From an uncultured Clostridia bacterium (lineage in GTDB: Bacteria > Bacillota_A > Clostridia > TANB77 > CAG-508): a stretch of 21,041 nucleotides of DNA. The stretch is from assembly GCA_947369305.1 (NCBI GenBank), contig CANBLA010000006.1, positions 1 to 21,041 of the forward strand, read 5' to 3'. This document shows, piece by piece, positions 1 through 7,761 of this stretch (position 1 is the stretch's first letter; every line of letters starts with the position of its first letter). Position numbers and translations under genes: made by a program. The notes below the pieces were generated by a model. That model made no database searches. It was not told where the DNA came from and was given only the letters and a program-made list of their open reading frames with translations.

Positions 1-2
1 TT

Positions 3-1784
3 GATAGGATCATCAAAATTTATGAGGCAATGGTGAAGAATTTTTATCATTCTTTAACGCAAAAAGAAGATAGAGTTTTTTATAAAGGGTGTGACATTCT
101 TCAAGTTGAAAAATTAAAGAATAACTCCAATATTGCACCATTTTTACTACTTTCTACGGAACAGGAAATAGCACAAGAAGAAATGGAAAACCATCAATCT
201 AAAGCGGTTTTATTGGAATTAAAAGAACTTTCGAAAATTCCTTATATACAATTAGAAGAGACGATTATTTTGGCACCGTTTACTAAAATAGTGAGTTTAA
301 ATGAAATTGAAAAAGAGGAAACATGGAAAACATATGAATTGTTTTTACAAGAACAGAAAATGGAAATTTTAAATAAAAAACGCAAAAAAGAATTATATCA
401 ACATATTTTAGAACATTCTAGTTTGGTTGCTGAAAAAATTGATGTTTGTCAGAAGTTGGATGAAGAAACCGAAGTCCATTATGAAAATATTAGAAAATTA
501 GAGCAGTTGATGGCAAGACATCATTTTACAATGGAACAGGAGAATTACGAAAAAGATACTACAGAAGAAGAACGACAGAATGATTTAGAAGATGTAACAA
601 GAATTAATACAGAACTTATGTCTCTTAAAGAAACAATTGCACAAATTTTTAGTAAGCGACTAGAAAATGTTAAAGTAATAGAAGAATGGGAAGATGATGT
701 AACGACTTATTTAAAAAGTGAATTTGCAGAACTGCAAGAAAAATATTGTAAGTTAAATAATGAAATTTCTGATATGGAGAAGAAAGAAGAGGAAGTTGAA
801 GAAAACATTACTTTTGTACCTTCGGGAGATGAAGCAGTAGATAGTGTAAAATCAGAATGTTTGGAGAATGTGGCTGTAGTTAAGACTTTGCTGACGAATA
901 TCAAAGAGTTAATTTCAAAACAGCAAAATCATGCCAGAATAGCTGAAGCAATGGATTCAAATTATAAAGCTTTAAACAATGCATTTGAGATGAGAAATTT
1001 TGCCGAGGAGTTAGATTCTTTAATGAAAGCAATTATGAATAAAATAGATACATTATCTTTGGAAAAGAAAGAAGAATTGGATAAAATTTCTAAGACAAAT
1101 TTGCAAGTTGGTGTTTTATTAAATTATTTAAATAATGCCAAAGCAGGTGTTGGAAAGAAGATTACACGATTTGACGAAATCAATATTATTGAGGAAAATG
1201 AACTGAAAAAGGAAATTGCAGAAACTATTAAAAATATTCGTTGTGAGGCAGAGTTAAAAAAATTAACAGATGATATGGATATTATTGAAGAGAAAAGTAG
1301 TTTAAGAAAGTTTTTGGGGAGATTTACTGGTAGAAATAAATTAGACCAAACAATGCTTGATCAAATTCATGTAAGACAAATTGCGATTAAAAAGACGTTT
1401 AGAGCTAAAATGCCATTAGCTCATAATTATAGTATTCATGAGTTAATTGCAGAGATTGAAATGTTTATTCGTGAAAATGAAGAGGATGAGTTGGTACTTG
1501 AAGAAGTAAGCAATTTAAGGAAAATTAAAGATGTTTTAAAGAAGAATTTTGTGATTGTTGATAGTAAAGTAATGAGTATTGTTGATCAAAAAACTGGAAA
1601 AAATTTACCACTTGCTTCGAAAAAAATAAGTAAAAAAGAATTGATTGAAATTGATACATATCGATTTTTAAACCGTTATGGTTATGATAAATCCTATGAA
1701 ACGACAGAACCAGAATATCAAGATACAATGGCAAGTGAAATTAAAAGGATTGTGGATTATATTAAAAGTAGTGATATTTTATAA
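3..1784 (+). CDS. Coiled-coil protein with ADP-ribosyltransferase-like N-terminal region (5' end outside window)
   Basis: The frame is open to the left edge. The first in-frame ATG is at 30 but has no well-spaced ribosome site, and the upstream codons read DRIIKIYEA, which continues a helix, so the true start is probably outside the window. Counting from ATG 30, residues 15-88 resemble the ART fold: VFYKG (16-20) where active enzymes have a Y-R-G strand, PFLLLST (37-43) like the F-x-S-T-S strand, then AVLLEL and EETIILAPFTKI (76-87) like the E-x-E-V-L-x-P strand. The usual Arg is Lys and the usual catalytic Glu aligns with Thr, so any ART activity is doubtful. Residues about 100-480 are highly charged, Glu/Lys-rich and heptad-like, consistent with long coiled coils. 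No membrane segment is visible. It ends just before a terminator. Function is unknown and the ART resemblance is an inference. Confidence 0.75.
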   Translation, partial: DRIIKIYEAMVKNFYHSLTQKEDRVFYKGCDILQVEKLKNNSNIAPFLLLSTEQEIAQEEMENHQSKAVLLELKELSKIPYIQLEETIILAPFTKIVSLNEIEKEETWKTYELFLQEQKMEILNKKRKKELYQHILEHSSLVAEKIDVCQKLDEETEVHYENIRKLEQLMARHHFTMEQENYEKDTTEEERQNDLEDVTRINTELMSLKETIAQIFSKRLENVKVIEEWEDDVTTYLKSEFAELQEKYCKLNNEISDMEKKEEEVEENITFVPSGDEAVDSVKSECLENVAVVKTLLTNIKELISKQQNHARIAEAMDSNYKALNNAFEMRNFAEELDSLMKAIMNKIDTLSLEKKEELDKISKTNLQVGVLLNYLNNAKAGVGKKITRFDEINIIEENELKKEIAETIKNIRCEAELKKLTDDMDIIEEKSSLRKFLGRFTGRNKLDQTMLDQIHVRQIAIKKTFRAKMPLAHNYSIHELIAEIEMFIRENEEDELVLEEVSNLRKIKDVLKKNFVIVDSKVMSIVDQKTGKNLPLASKKISKKELIEIDTYRFLNRYGYDKSYETTEPEYQDTMASEIKRIVDYIKSSDIL

Positions 1785-1801
1785 AATAAGATTTGATAAT
1801 T

Positions 1802-1827
1802 AACCCTCAGTATAATTGGGGGTTTTT
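1802..1827 (+). terminator. Rho-independent terminator after the coiled-coil gene
   Basis: Stem 1802-1809 (AACCCTCA) pairs with 1817-1824 (TGGGGGTT, one G-T pair) around a 7-base loop and runs into a T tract at 1823-1827. It lies 18 bases after the stop codon at 1782-1784. Confidence 0.85.
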
Positions 1828-1830
1828 AGT

Positions 1831-1868
1831 AAAAAAAGTAGTAAAATTTTTAAAATTTTACTACTTTT
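1831..1868 (-). terminator. Terminator of tRNA-Glu: perfect 17-bp inverted repeat
   Basis: The arms 1834-1850 and 1852-1868 are exact reverse complements with one base between them. Read on the minus strand, the hairpin follows the tRNA-Glu 3' end by 4 bases and finishes in a run of T (complement of 1831-1837), so it fits a terminator for the tRNA. The symmetry means it may also stop readthrough from the left. Confidence 0.8.
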
Positions 1869-1872
1869 GTTT

Positions 1873-1947
1873 TGGTGACCCCTACGGGAATCGAACCCAT
1901 GATTCCACCTTGAGAGGGTGGCGTCTTAACCGCTTGACCAAGGGGCC
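1873..1947 (-). tRNA. tRNA-Glu, anticodon CTC
   Basis: The reverse complement folds as a full cloverleaf: acceptor GGCCCCT pairs with AGGGGTC, anticodon stem CCACC/GGTGG with loop CTCTCAA, T arm with loop TTCGATT. The anticodon is CTC, which decodes GAG. The discriminator is A and CCA is encoded (1873-1875). Length is 75 nt including CCA. Confidence 0.97.
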
Positions 1948-1961
1948 AACTTACTTAGTTA

Positions 1962-1990
1962 TTTATACCATAAATTGCTCACTTCGTCAA
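1962..1990 (-). promoter_or_regulatory. Sigma-A promoter of tRNA-Glu
   Basis: On the minus strand: -35 TTGACG (1985-1990), 17-base spacer, -10 TATAAA (1962-1967), 14 bases before the tRNA 5' end. Confidence 0.85.
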
Positions 1991-2007
1991 GACATATTTG
2001 ATAATTT

Positions 2008-3186
2008 TTATTTTTCAATACTTTCATTTTCTTCAACTTCGTCATTTAATTCATTCGAATTTTGATGATATGTCCAGTTATGTAATCGAATTTCATCTTT
2101 GTTATTTTTTGTATGAATTAAGTTTACAAAAGCTTCATTTTCGTTTTTATCCATATAATATGTATATTCTCCAACCACATTTAAAAATGTGCTATAAGCT
2201 GACAATTCTTTAATAATTTCTGGTTCTCCTCCATTTAAGTTTAACTTAAAAATTGCAACTGTATAGTCTTGTGTTGTTTCATCTTTGTAATTTAAATAAT
2301 AAATGCAATCATTGCTAATATTCATGTTATAAATGGTATTATTTAAAATGATTTCTTCTTCTCCACCAGAGATAGGGATTTTAGCAAGAATCTCATCTTT
2401 ATTAATATAATAAATATATTTTCCATAGAATATTGGTGTAAAAATTCTATCGCCAGTAATTTTTGTTTCTTCTGTTCCATTTAATTTTCTGATGTAAGTT
2501 ATGTAATCACTTGAATCGTCGTTTTCTTTATTATAAATAATATATTGTTGATTAATGGCTAGAAATCCTGTTCCTGTTTTTGCCACTAGTTGTCTATTTC
2601 CACCATTTAAATCCATTTTATAAACATTGAAATCTTCTCCTACATAATAAATTCGGTTTCCCATTGCATACATATCATAATAATCATATGCAAAATCGTT
2701 GTCGTTTATAATTTTAAAATCAGAGCCATCTAAATTCATTTTACAAATCTTGTTATCAATGCCATCTTCATCGTCAGATTGTTCATCAGAAATGTTAATA
2801 AAATAAAGTTTATTTCCAACTATATTTAATGCTCGAATATCATAGCCACCATAATAAATAATTTTAGAGTCGGAAGTGCCTTTTTTGACTTTGTGGATGT
2901 TGGTTGTTTGCATATTTTCACTTGGTGCAACATAATAAATAAAATCGCCTTTTTCAACGGAATAGCCACAATTGATGATATTTCCAACTGAATTTCCTGT
3001 TTTTAAACCAAACGATAACGTATTAGAGATAGTTCCATTCATCCATTCCCAAACTGTTAAAATTGCAATCATTAGTAAAATTATTATGCCCATAAAAAAT
3101 TTTTTCTTTTTGAGTAATACTTTTAGTTTGGGACCTATTTTGGATTCTCTTTTTTCGAAAACTTCATCTTCATTTATTTCATTCAT
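2008..3186 (-). CDS. Membrane-anchored repeat (beta-propeller-like, DUF5050-type) protein
   Basis: A 392-residue protein with a short charged N-terminus, one hydrophobic segment at about residues 33-50, and a long region that should lie outside the membrane. That region has repeats of the form IYY...(I/V)YK(M/L)(N/D)LNGG, for example near KICKMNLDGSD, VYKMDLNGG, IPISGGEEEI and FKLNLNGGEPEI. This is the pattern of the DUF5050/propeller-like proteins of Clostridia; I name the family from memory of its repeats, and function is unknown. The ATG at 3184-3186 is preceded by AAGGAGT (minus strand, 3199-3205) with a rather long 12-base gap, and by a good promoter at 3220-3248. It contains no CGG in any reading. 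It is a single gene between two tRNA genes on the same strand. Confidence 0.85.
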   Translation of the reverse strand: MNEINEDEVFEKRESKIGPKLKVLLKKKKFFMGIIILLMIAILTVWEWMNGTISNTLSFGLKTGNSVGNIINCGYSVEKGDFIYYVAPSENMQTTNIHKVKKGTSDSKIIYYGGYDIRALNIVGNKLYFINISDEQSDDEDGIDNKICKMNLDGSDFKIINDNDFAYDYYDMYAMGNRIYYVGEDFNVYKMDLNGGNRQLVAKTGTGFLAINQQYIIYNKENDDSSDYITYIRKLNGTEETKITGDRIFTPIFYGKYIYYINKDEILAKIPISGGEEEIILNNTIYNMNISNDCIYYLNYKDETTQDYTVAIFKLNLNGGEPEIIKELSAYSTFLNVVGEYTYYMDKNENEAFVNLIHTKNNKDEIRLHNWTYHQNSNELNDEVEENESIEK

Positions 3187-3219
3187 ATTTTTCTATTTAC
3201 TCCTTTTTGATTTTTGTTC

Positions 3220-3248
3220 ATTATATATTAAAATGTTATTTTAGACAA
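3220..3248 (-). promoter_or_regulatory. Sigma-A promoter of the propeller-like gene
   Basis: On the minus strand: -35 TTGTCT (3243-3248), 17-base spacer, -10 TATAAT (3220-3225), 33 bases before the start codon. Confidence 0.8.
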
Positions 3249-3325
3249 GAGATTTTTGAATCTTAATTTATAAGTTTAGGAATTCTTAACTTTTTGGTTT
3301 TATAGTAACTTCAGTAGTTATATTT

Positions 3326-3466
3326 GAATACAAAGAAAATATAAAAAGATATATACCATGGGATGGAAATAGAAGAATTACCGCATTAAAAATTTTAAAA
3401 AATCGAACTGTAATGCGAAACTTAAAATATTTTACTTATGCCCAAATTAATACAATATTTTATTGA
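3326..3466 (+). pseudogene. Remnant of a ParB-like (ParB/sulfiredoxin-type) domain gene
   Basis: Frame 2 is open from 3290 to the TGA at 3464-3466 and contains WDGNRRITALKILKNRT (3359-3409). D-G-N-R-R-x-T-A-L-K-x-L is the hallmark strand-helix of ParB-like nuclease/partition domains, usually preceded by a hydrophobic strand, here FEYKENIKRYIP. There is no start codon with a ribosome site, the frame stops about 18 residues after the motif, and the rest of a normal 300-residue or longer protein is absent. It is therefore a fragment of a decayed, probably horizontally acquired gene. It carries no CGG, so the frameshift code seen elsewhere does not rescue it. Confidence 0.7.
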
Positions 3467-3538
3467 TAAAAAAATCAACCATTTTACTGATTGACTTTCA
3501 TATCTATCTGTTTTATAAAGTTCGAACAGAAACGTTAT

Positions 3539-3614
3539 TGGAGCCAATAAGCGGAATCGAACCGCTGACCTACAGGTTACGAATCTGTTGCTCTACCAAC
3601 TGAGCTATATTGGC
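3539..3614 (-). tRNA. tRNA-Thr, anticodon CGT
   Basis: The reverse complement gives acceptor GCCAATA/TATTGGC, D arm GCTC...GAGC, anticodon loop TTCGTAA (anticodon CGT, decodes ACG), T arm AGCGG/CCGCT with loop TTCGATT, discriminator T and encoded CCA (3539-3541). Length is 76 nt. The last pair of the anticodon stem (31-39) is an A-C mismatch next to the loop. Confidence 0.96.
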
Positions 3615-3630
3615 ATGTTCTTTGATTAAT

Positions 3631-3660
3631 ATTATAAATGATGTATCTATGTTTTGTCAA
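3631..3660 (-). promoter_or_regulatory. Sigma-A promoter of tRNA-Thr
   Basis: On the minus strand: -35 TTGACA (3655-3660), 18-base spacer, -10 TATAAT (3631-3636), 16 bases before the tRNA 5' end. Confidence 0.85.
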
Positions 3661-3742
3661 TGTAAATTTAAAAATTTTTAACAAGGTAAAAAAAATTAGA
3701 GAAAACCCCCAGTTATAGGGGAAGTTAATTATACAAGTTTTC

Positions 3743-3761
3743 CCAATTTAGCATAAATTGG
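3743..3761. repeat. Short perfect hairpin upstream of the ATPase operon
   Basis: CCAATTT (3743-3749) and AAATTGG (3755-3761) are exact reverse complements around AGCAT. It lies about 40 bases before the -35 box of the operon promoter. With no T run after it, it is more likely an operator or structural element than a terminator; this role is a guess. Confidence 0.4.
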
Positions 3762-3799
3762 AGTGGAAATGGACAATCTAAAAATAATTTGTTTACCTA

Positions 3800-3828
3800 T
3801 TGAAATTAATTTTTGATAGCGATATAAT
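3800..3828 (+). promoter_or_regulatory. Promoter of the V-type ATPase operon
   Basis: -35 TTGAAA (3800-3805), exactly 17 bases, -10 TATAAT (3823-3828). The first start codon is at 3850, giving a leader of roughly 15 bases that holds only the ribosome site AAGGTGAGG (3837-3845). Confidence 0.88.
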
Positions 3829-3849
3829 GAATAAATAAGGTGAGGAAAA

Positions 3850-4155
3850 ATGGAAGAAATTTTAAATAATTTAATTTTAATGGATGATACTTGCAAGAAA
3901 AAATTAAATGAATTAAAACAAAAACAAGAAAATATAGAATATTTAGTTAATGAAGAAATTTTAAAGCAAAAAGATCACATTAAAACGAGGTATAAATTCA
4001 AAATTGATATGAAAAAAAGCGAATATGAAACAAAATCTAAGGAAATGATTCAAAAGCTAGAAACAGAAAAAATCAAAAAAATGGAAGAAATCAAGAAGAA
4101 ATATGAAGAAGATAAGCAAACTTTAATTACCAATATAATACAATCAATTTTATAA
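3850..4155 (+). CDS. ntpF: V-type ATPase peripheral-stalk coiled-coil subunit (NtpF / subunit G-H type)
   Basis: A 101-residue, almost entirely helical, Lys/Glu-rich protein with no membrane segment. It is the first gene of the operon, the position of ntpF in Enterococcus hirae-type operons, where it pairs with NtpE as the peripheral stalk (stator) joining the A3B3 head to subunit I. The assignment rests on size, coiled-coil character and position, since these subunits are poorly conserved. The ATG follows AAGGTGAGG. A 26-base gap leads to the next gene, which has its own AGAAAGGA site. Confidence 0.7.
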   Translation: MEEILNNLILMDDTCKKKLNELKQKQENIEYLVNEEILKQKDHIKTRYKFKIDMKKSEYETKSKEMIQKLETEKIKKMEEIKKKYEEDKQTLITNIIQSIL

Positions 4156-4181
4156 TTTTTCTATTTAAGAAAGGAAAAAAT

Positions 4182-5195
4182 ATGCAAATTTCCAGCATCC
4201 AATATCCTTCCATTCATACAAAATTAAATGGAATGTATGCTAAAAAAATAAAAAAGTCAGATTTAGAAGAATTAATGAAACAAAACACTACTGCTCAAGC
4301 GGTTGCTTTGCTCAAAAATCGAAATAGCTATTTCAAAAATTTAGAAGATAATCCTAGAAGAACAAATCTTAAAATCTTACTAGATGATATTTTGATTCAA
4401 GATATTCAAAAAATAGAACGATTATTAAATCGTACCGAAAAAGAAATATTCTTGTATTTTATTTCACTCCATGAAATAAAATGCATCAAATGTGTTTTTC
4501 GTAAAATGTCCTCTGGAAGCAGGATAAATGAACCAATTGAAGAAGTCCAGAATTGGACAAGTCAATTATTTAAACATTTAAAAGGAATTTCAAATGTTCA
4601 AACTTATGAAGAATTACTACAATTAATACAAAAAACTAGATATTACGAAATTTTCCAAAAATGTAGTTCTCCGATTGATGAAGTCAATATATTTGAACTT
4701 GAAAATCAATTGGACAAATACTACTTCGAAAACATGATGAAAATAGCACGAAAACATAATCATCATTTAGAAAATATGATTGGTCAACAAATAGATTTAA
4801 ATAATATTATTTGGATTTATCGTATGAAAGAAAATGGTAGGTTTTCGAAAGAACAAATGCAAGAGGTTGTAATACAGGATTTTTATTATCTAAAAAAATC
4901 AGAACTTGAAAAACTAATTTTTACTAATCATGAAAAAGAAGGCAGAGAAATTCTACAAACAACTTTTTATGGAAAATATATTCAGTTTGACAATATAAAT
5001 GATTTGGAAGAACAAGTCAACATATATCTTTACCAAGCCTATAAAAAACATTTTAGAGGTAATATTTTTGAAATTAGTGCTATTTATGCCTATATAAGCA
5101 TGATAGAATTAGAGAATAATGATATTATGAATGTTGTAGAAGGCATTCGTTATCAACTAAGTCGTGAAGAAATTCGTAAAAAATTACTTTCATGA
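4182..5195 (+). CDS. ntpC: V-type ATP synthase subunit C (AC39/subunit d family)
   Basis: A 337-residue soluble helical protein with the all-helical architecture of the AC39 family, which sits on the c-ring and couples it to the central stalk. The N-terminal part (KLNGMYAKKIKKSDLEELM, then TAQAVALLKN) and the C-terminal segment YIWIYRxK-like (IIWIYRMKENGRF, about residues 208-220) fit the family. Length matches the usual 330-350. Placement between the stalk gene and ntpI is an order variant of the E. hirae operon, where ntpC follows ntpE. It contains no in-frame CGG. Confidence 0.85.
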   Translation: MQISSIQYPSIHTKLNGMYAKKIKKSDLEELMKQNTTAQAVALLKNRNSYFKNLEDNPRRTNLKILLDDILIQDIQKIERLLNRTEKEIFLYFISLHEIKCIKCVFRKMSSGSRINEPIEEVQNWTSQLFKHLKGISNVQTYEELLQLIQKTRYYEIFQKCSSPIDEVNIFELENQLDKYYFENMMKIARKHNHHLENMIGQQIDLNNIIWIYRMKENGRFSKEQMQEVVIQDFYYLKKSELEKLIFTNHEKEGREILQTTFYGKYIQFDNINDLEEQVNIYLYQAYKKHFRGNIFEISAIYAYISMIELENNDIMNVVEGIRYQLSREEIRKKLLS

Positions 5196-5232
5196 TAATA
5201 ATCTACACAAAAGAAAGAGGTGAGAAAACAAA

Positions 5233-7120
5233 ATGGCAATTGAAAAAATGAGATTACTTAGCATTACTGGTCCAGAAAAGGAATTGGACAGATTGATTGC
5301 TAGAAATTTATTAAATAGTGATTTGCAAATCGAAGATGCCAAAAAAATCTATAATAAAGGCTGGAAATTAGAATATTACGATTACGATTATACCATTCCA
5401 GAAAACTTGAAAAAATGCAAAGCTCTAATTGAAAATTTGAATATTTTATACCGAGAAGAATACAGCAATTTATTTATTGAAAATTCCGTTTCGCAAATCG
5501 GAACCAAAATTGATCATGTAAAAGATGCTTATGATACTCTTAAAAAGGAAATAGATTTTTGTCAAAAAGCCAAAGAAGAAGATTTGCAAAAAATTGCTTC
5601 TGTTGAAAAATTAGAAGAATTAGAGATTGATATTAAAAAATTATACGATTTAAAATACATCAAATTTCGCTATGGAAACATTGCAAACGACAAATTAGAA
5701 GAAATTCGTCAAGAGTTAGACGACCTAAATGCCATTTTATTTGAAATTGAAAAACAAGAAGATATCACTTGGCTAGTGTATGTTACAACAGAGGAATTTG
5801 TACAAGCAGTGGATGTGTTTTTCAATCGACAAAACTTCGAAAGAATCTGGTTGGATGCTAATTTGCTAGGAACACCAAAAGAATATATGAACAAAACTTA
5901 TAAAGATGTAAGTGATAAAAATATAGAAATTTTAAACTTACAAAAAGAACTACAGATTCTAGCAGATAATGGCAGACATATTTTACTATCTTCTTATAGG
6001 CAACTTCAAACCTATGATAAGATTAACAAAATCAAAAAATATATTGTCCATGATTCCAAAAATACGTTTTATCTTGTTGCTTGGGTGCCTGAAACAGAAG
6101 TCGATGCTCTTGTAGAAAAATTAGATATTTGCCAAAATATTGATTATCAAATGGAAGAGAAAGTTGGAAATCAAACACCAACAAAATTAAAAAATTCGAG
6201 ACTCATAAAACCATTTGAAATTCTAGTTAAAATGTATGGAGTGCCAAATCATAACGAAATTGACCCAACGTTATTTGTTGCGATTACAGCTTTTATCATG
6301 TTTGGTTTCATGTTTGGAGATGTGGGGCATGGCTTGGTATTTTTAATTTTAGGAATTTTGCTAAGATTTCGCCAAAAAGATGCAGGCAGTATTCTGATGG
6401 CAGGTGGAATGGCTTCGACAATATTTGGTTTTTTATATGGAAGTGTTTTTGGCAAAGAAGATATCCTTCCAGCCAAAATGATAAGCCCTATGCAAGATAT
6501 TAATACCATGCTAATTTATGGGATTGTAGTGGGTTGTTTGTTCATTTTAATTGCTATGTTTATCAATATTGCCAATGGCATTAAAAATAAAGATTTCAGA
6601 CGAATTTGGCTAGATAGCAATGGGATTGCAGGATTGGTACTTTATAGTTTTGTACTAGTTTTGGTTTCGTATTATTTCATAAAAGGCAAAATGTTAGTGC
6701 CAATGAATGGAATTATTATTGTAATTTGTCTATTACTGATTTTAATTTTGTTTAATGATAAATTGACCCAAATTGTAACGAAAAAAAAGCAAGAAGCAAA
6801 AGTCACGTTGGTTGAAAAAATTTTTGAAATTATAGAAATGATTTTATCATTTGCCAGCAATACCATTTCATTTTTAAGATTGGCAGCATTTGCGATTAAT
6901 CATGTGGGTTTATGTATGGCAATTTATTTGTTAGCGGATATGACAAGTGGCATGCGGAAATCTTGCTATATCCATTTTAGGAAATGTCATTGTGCTAGTT
7001 TTAGAAGGATTAATTGTTGGGATACAAATTTTGAGATTAGAGTATTATGAATTGTTTAGCCGATTTTATCAAGGCGATGGGACAGAATATCAGTCGATAA
7101 ATAATCAGACAAGTCATTAA
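5233..7120 (+). CDS. ntpI: V-type ATP synthase subunit I (subunit a), read through one CGGA +1 shift
   Basis: This is the membrane stator subunit that forms the ion half-channels. In frame from ATG 5233 it has a soluble coiled-coil half (about residues 1-330), then six or more membrane helices, including GFMFGDVGHGL and the channel helix FLRLAAFAINHVGL with the essential Arg at about residue 549. The 0 frame would end at 7050 in a hydrophilic nonsense tail. Skipping C6955 at codon CGG (6955-6957) gives G-N-L-A-I-S-I-L-G-N and the expected C-terminal helix EGLIVGIQILRLEYYELFSRF, ending at TAA 7118-7120. The restored length is 628 residues, near the family's 640-660. ATG is preceded by AAAGAGGTGAG. 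The next gene starts 21 bases later. Confidence 0.9.
6955..6958 (+). other. CGGA +1 decoding site 1 (ntpI)
   Basis: Context is ATG CGGA AAT. The 0 frame before it (frame 1) and frame 2 after it are both clearly subunit I. One Gly fits at the junction. Confidence 0.9.
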
Positions 7121-7141
7121 AATAGAAAAGGAGAAAAGAAA

Positions 7142-7490
7142 ATGTTAAGAAAATTGATGATTGTATTAGGAATATTTATTTTAGGAATCAGTATTGTAAC
7201 AGGGATAAATGTTTATGCTACGACTTTTGACACAACAGAAGTTGTTCGTGAAGAAGGGGAAACGATGCCAAAAACCAACAATGGTGTTCGGATTGATTGC
7301 AGCAGCATTAGCCATTGGGCTTTCTGCGATTGGTTCTGGAATTGCGGTTGCAGTCGTTGCTTCAAGTGCGGTTGGTGCCATTAGCGAAAATCCGAGTTTG
7401 CTTGGTAAAACCGTTATTTTCGCAGGACTTGCCGAAGGAATTGCCATTTATGGTTTGATTATCGCGATTATGATTTTGAGCAAAATTTAA
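7142..7490 (+). CDS. ntpK: V-type ATP synthase subunit K (c-ring proteolipid), read through one CGGA +1 shift
   Basis: This is the rotor-ring subunit. ATG 7142 (after AAAGGAG) begins a hydrophobic segment (residues about 4-26), then a polar stretch ending TNNGV at residue 49. In the 0 frame the protein then turns into Cys/Trp-rich nonsense to 7384. Skipping C7289 gives GLIAAALAIGLSAIGSGIAV and the second helix with the ion-binding Glu in FAGLAEGIAIYGL. The restored protein is 115 residues: an N-terminal membrane or signal segment plus one two-helix hairpin. That is the short form, not the 156-residue four-helix NtpK of E. hirae. Glu is followed by Gly rather than Thr/Ser and I see no Gln in helix 1, so the ion (Na+ or H+) cannot be decided here. 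Confidence 0.9.
7289..7292 (+). other. CGGA +1 decoding site 2 (ntpK)
   Basis: Context is GTT CGGA TTG. Frame 2 before, frame 0 after. The residue produced is the Gly of the N-G-V-G-L-I-A-A start of the c-ring helix. Confidence 0.9.
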
Positions 7491-7511
7491 AATTAGCAAA
7501 GGAGAATTGCT

Positions 7512-7745
7512 ATGAAAATGTATTGTATCAGCGATAATGTAGATACAGCCATTGGTTTAAAATTAACAGGAATTGAAGCGATTGTTGTTGAAGAAAAAGA
7601 CGAAATTGAAAAGGAAATTAAAAAAATCTTAGAAAATGAAAATATCGGAATTCTAATTATAACGCAAAAGATTTATGAAACTGCCAAAGAGCGATTTGAT
7701 GAAATCCAAGAAAAATTAAAAATGCCTTTGCTAGTTAAGATTTAA
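7512..7745 (+). CDS. ntpG: V-type ATP synthase subunit F (NtpG), short form
   Basis: A 77-residue protein starting with the family pattern M-x-C-I-S-D-x-x-x-x-x-G-L-K-L-x-G-I, then EIEKEIKKILENENIGILIITQKI, the Rossmann-like core of the central-stalk subunit F. It ends at PLLVKI, where the family normally has P-(L/I)-(I/V)-V-E-I-P followed by 20-25 more residues, so the C-terminal helix that can reach into the A3B3 head is missing. There is no CGG at the end to extend it. ATG follows AAAGGAG at a good distance, 21 bases after ntpK. Confidence 0.85.
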   Translation: MKMYCISDNVDTAIGLKLTGIEAIVVEEKDEIEKEIKKILENENIGILIITQKIYETAKERFDEIQEKLKMPLLVKI

Positions 7746-7761
7746 AGAATAGGAGAAAAAA

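Noticed and set aside
3508..3530. Inverted repeat TCTGTT...AACAGA beyond the tRNA-Thr 3' end
   Set aside because: Only six pairs and no T run on the minus strand; not a convincing terminator.
3706..3721. CCCCC-AGTTATA-GGGG hairpin as a terminator
   Set aside because: On the plus strand no T run follows. On the minus strand T runs follow, but no minus-strand gene lies to its right to be terminated.
7209..7490. ntpK as a separate gene starting at the ATG at 7209
   Set aside because: No ribosome site at 7209, and its first 27 residues are the shifted reading of a good N-terminal segment that begins at ATG 7142 with AAAGGAG.
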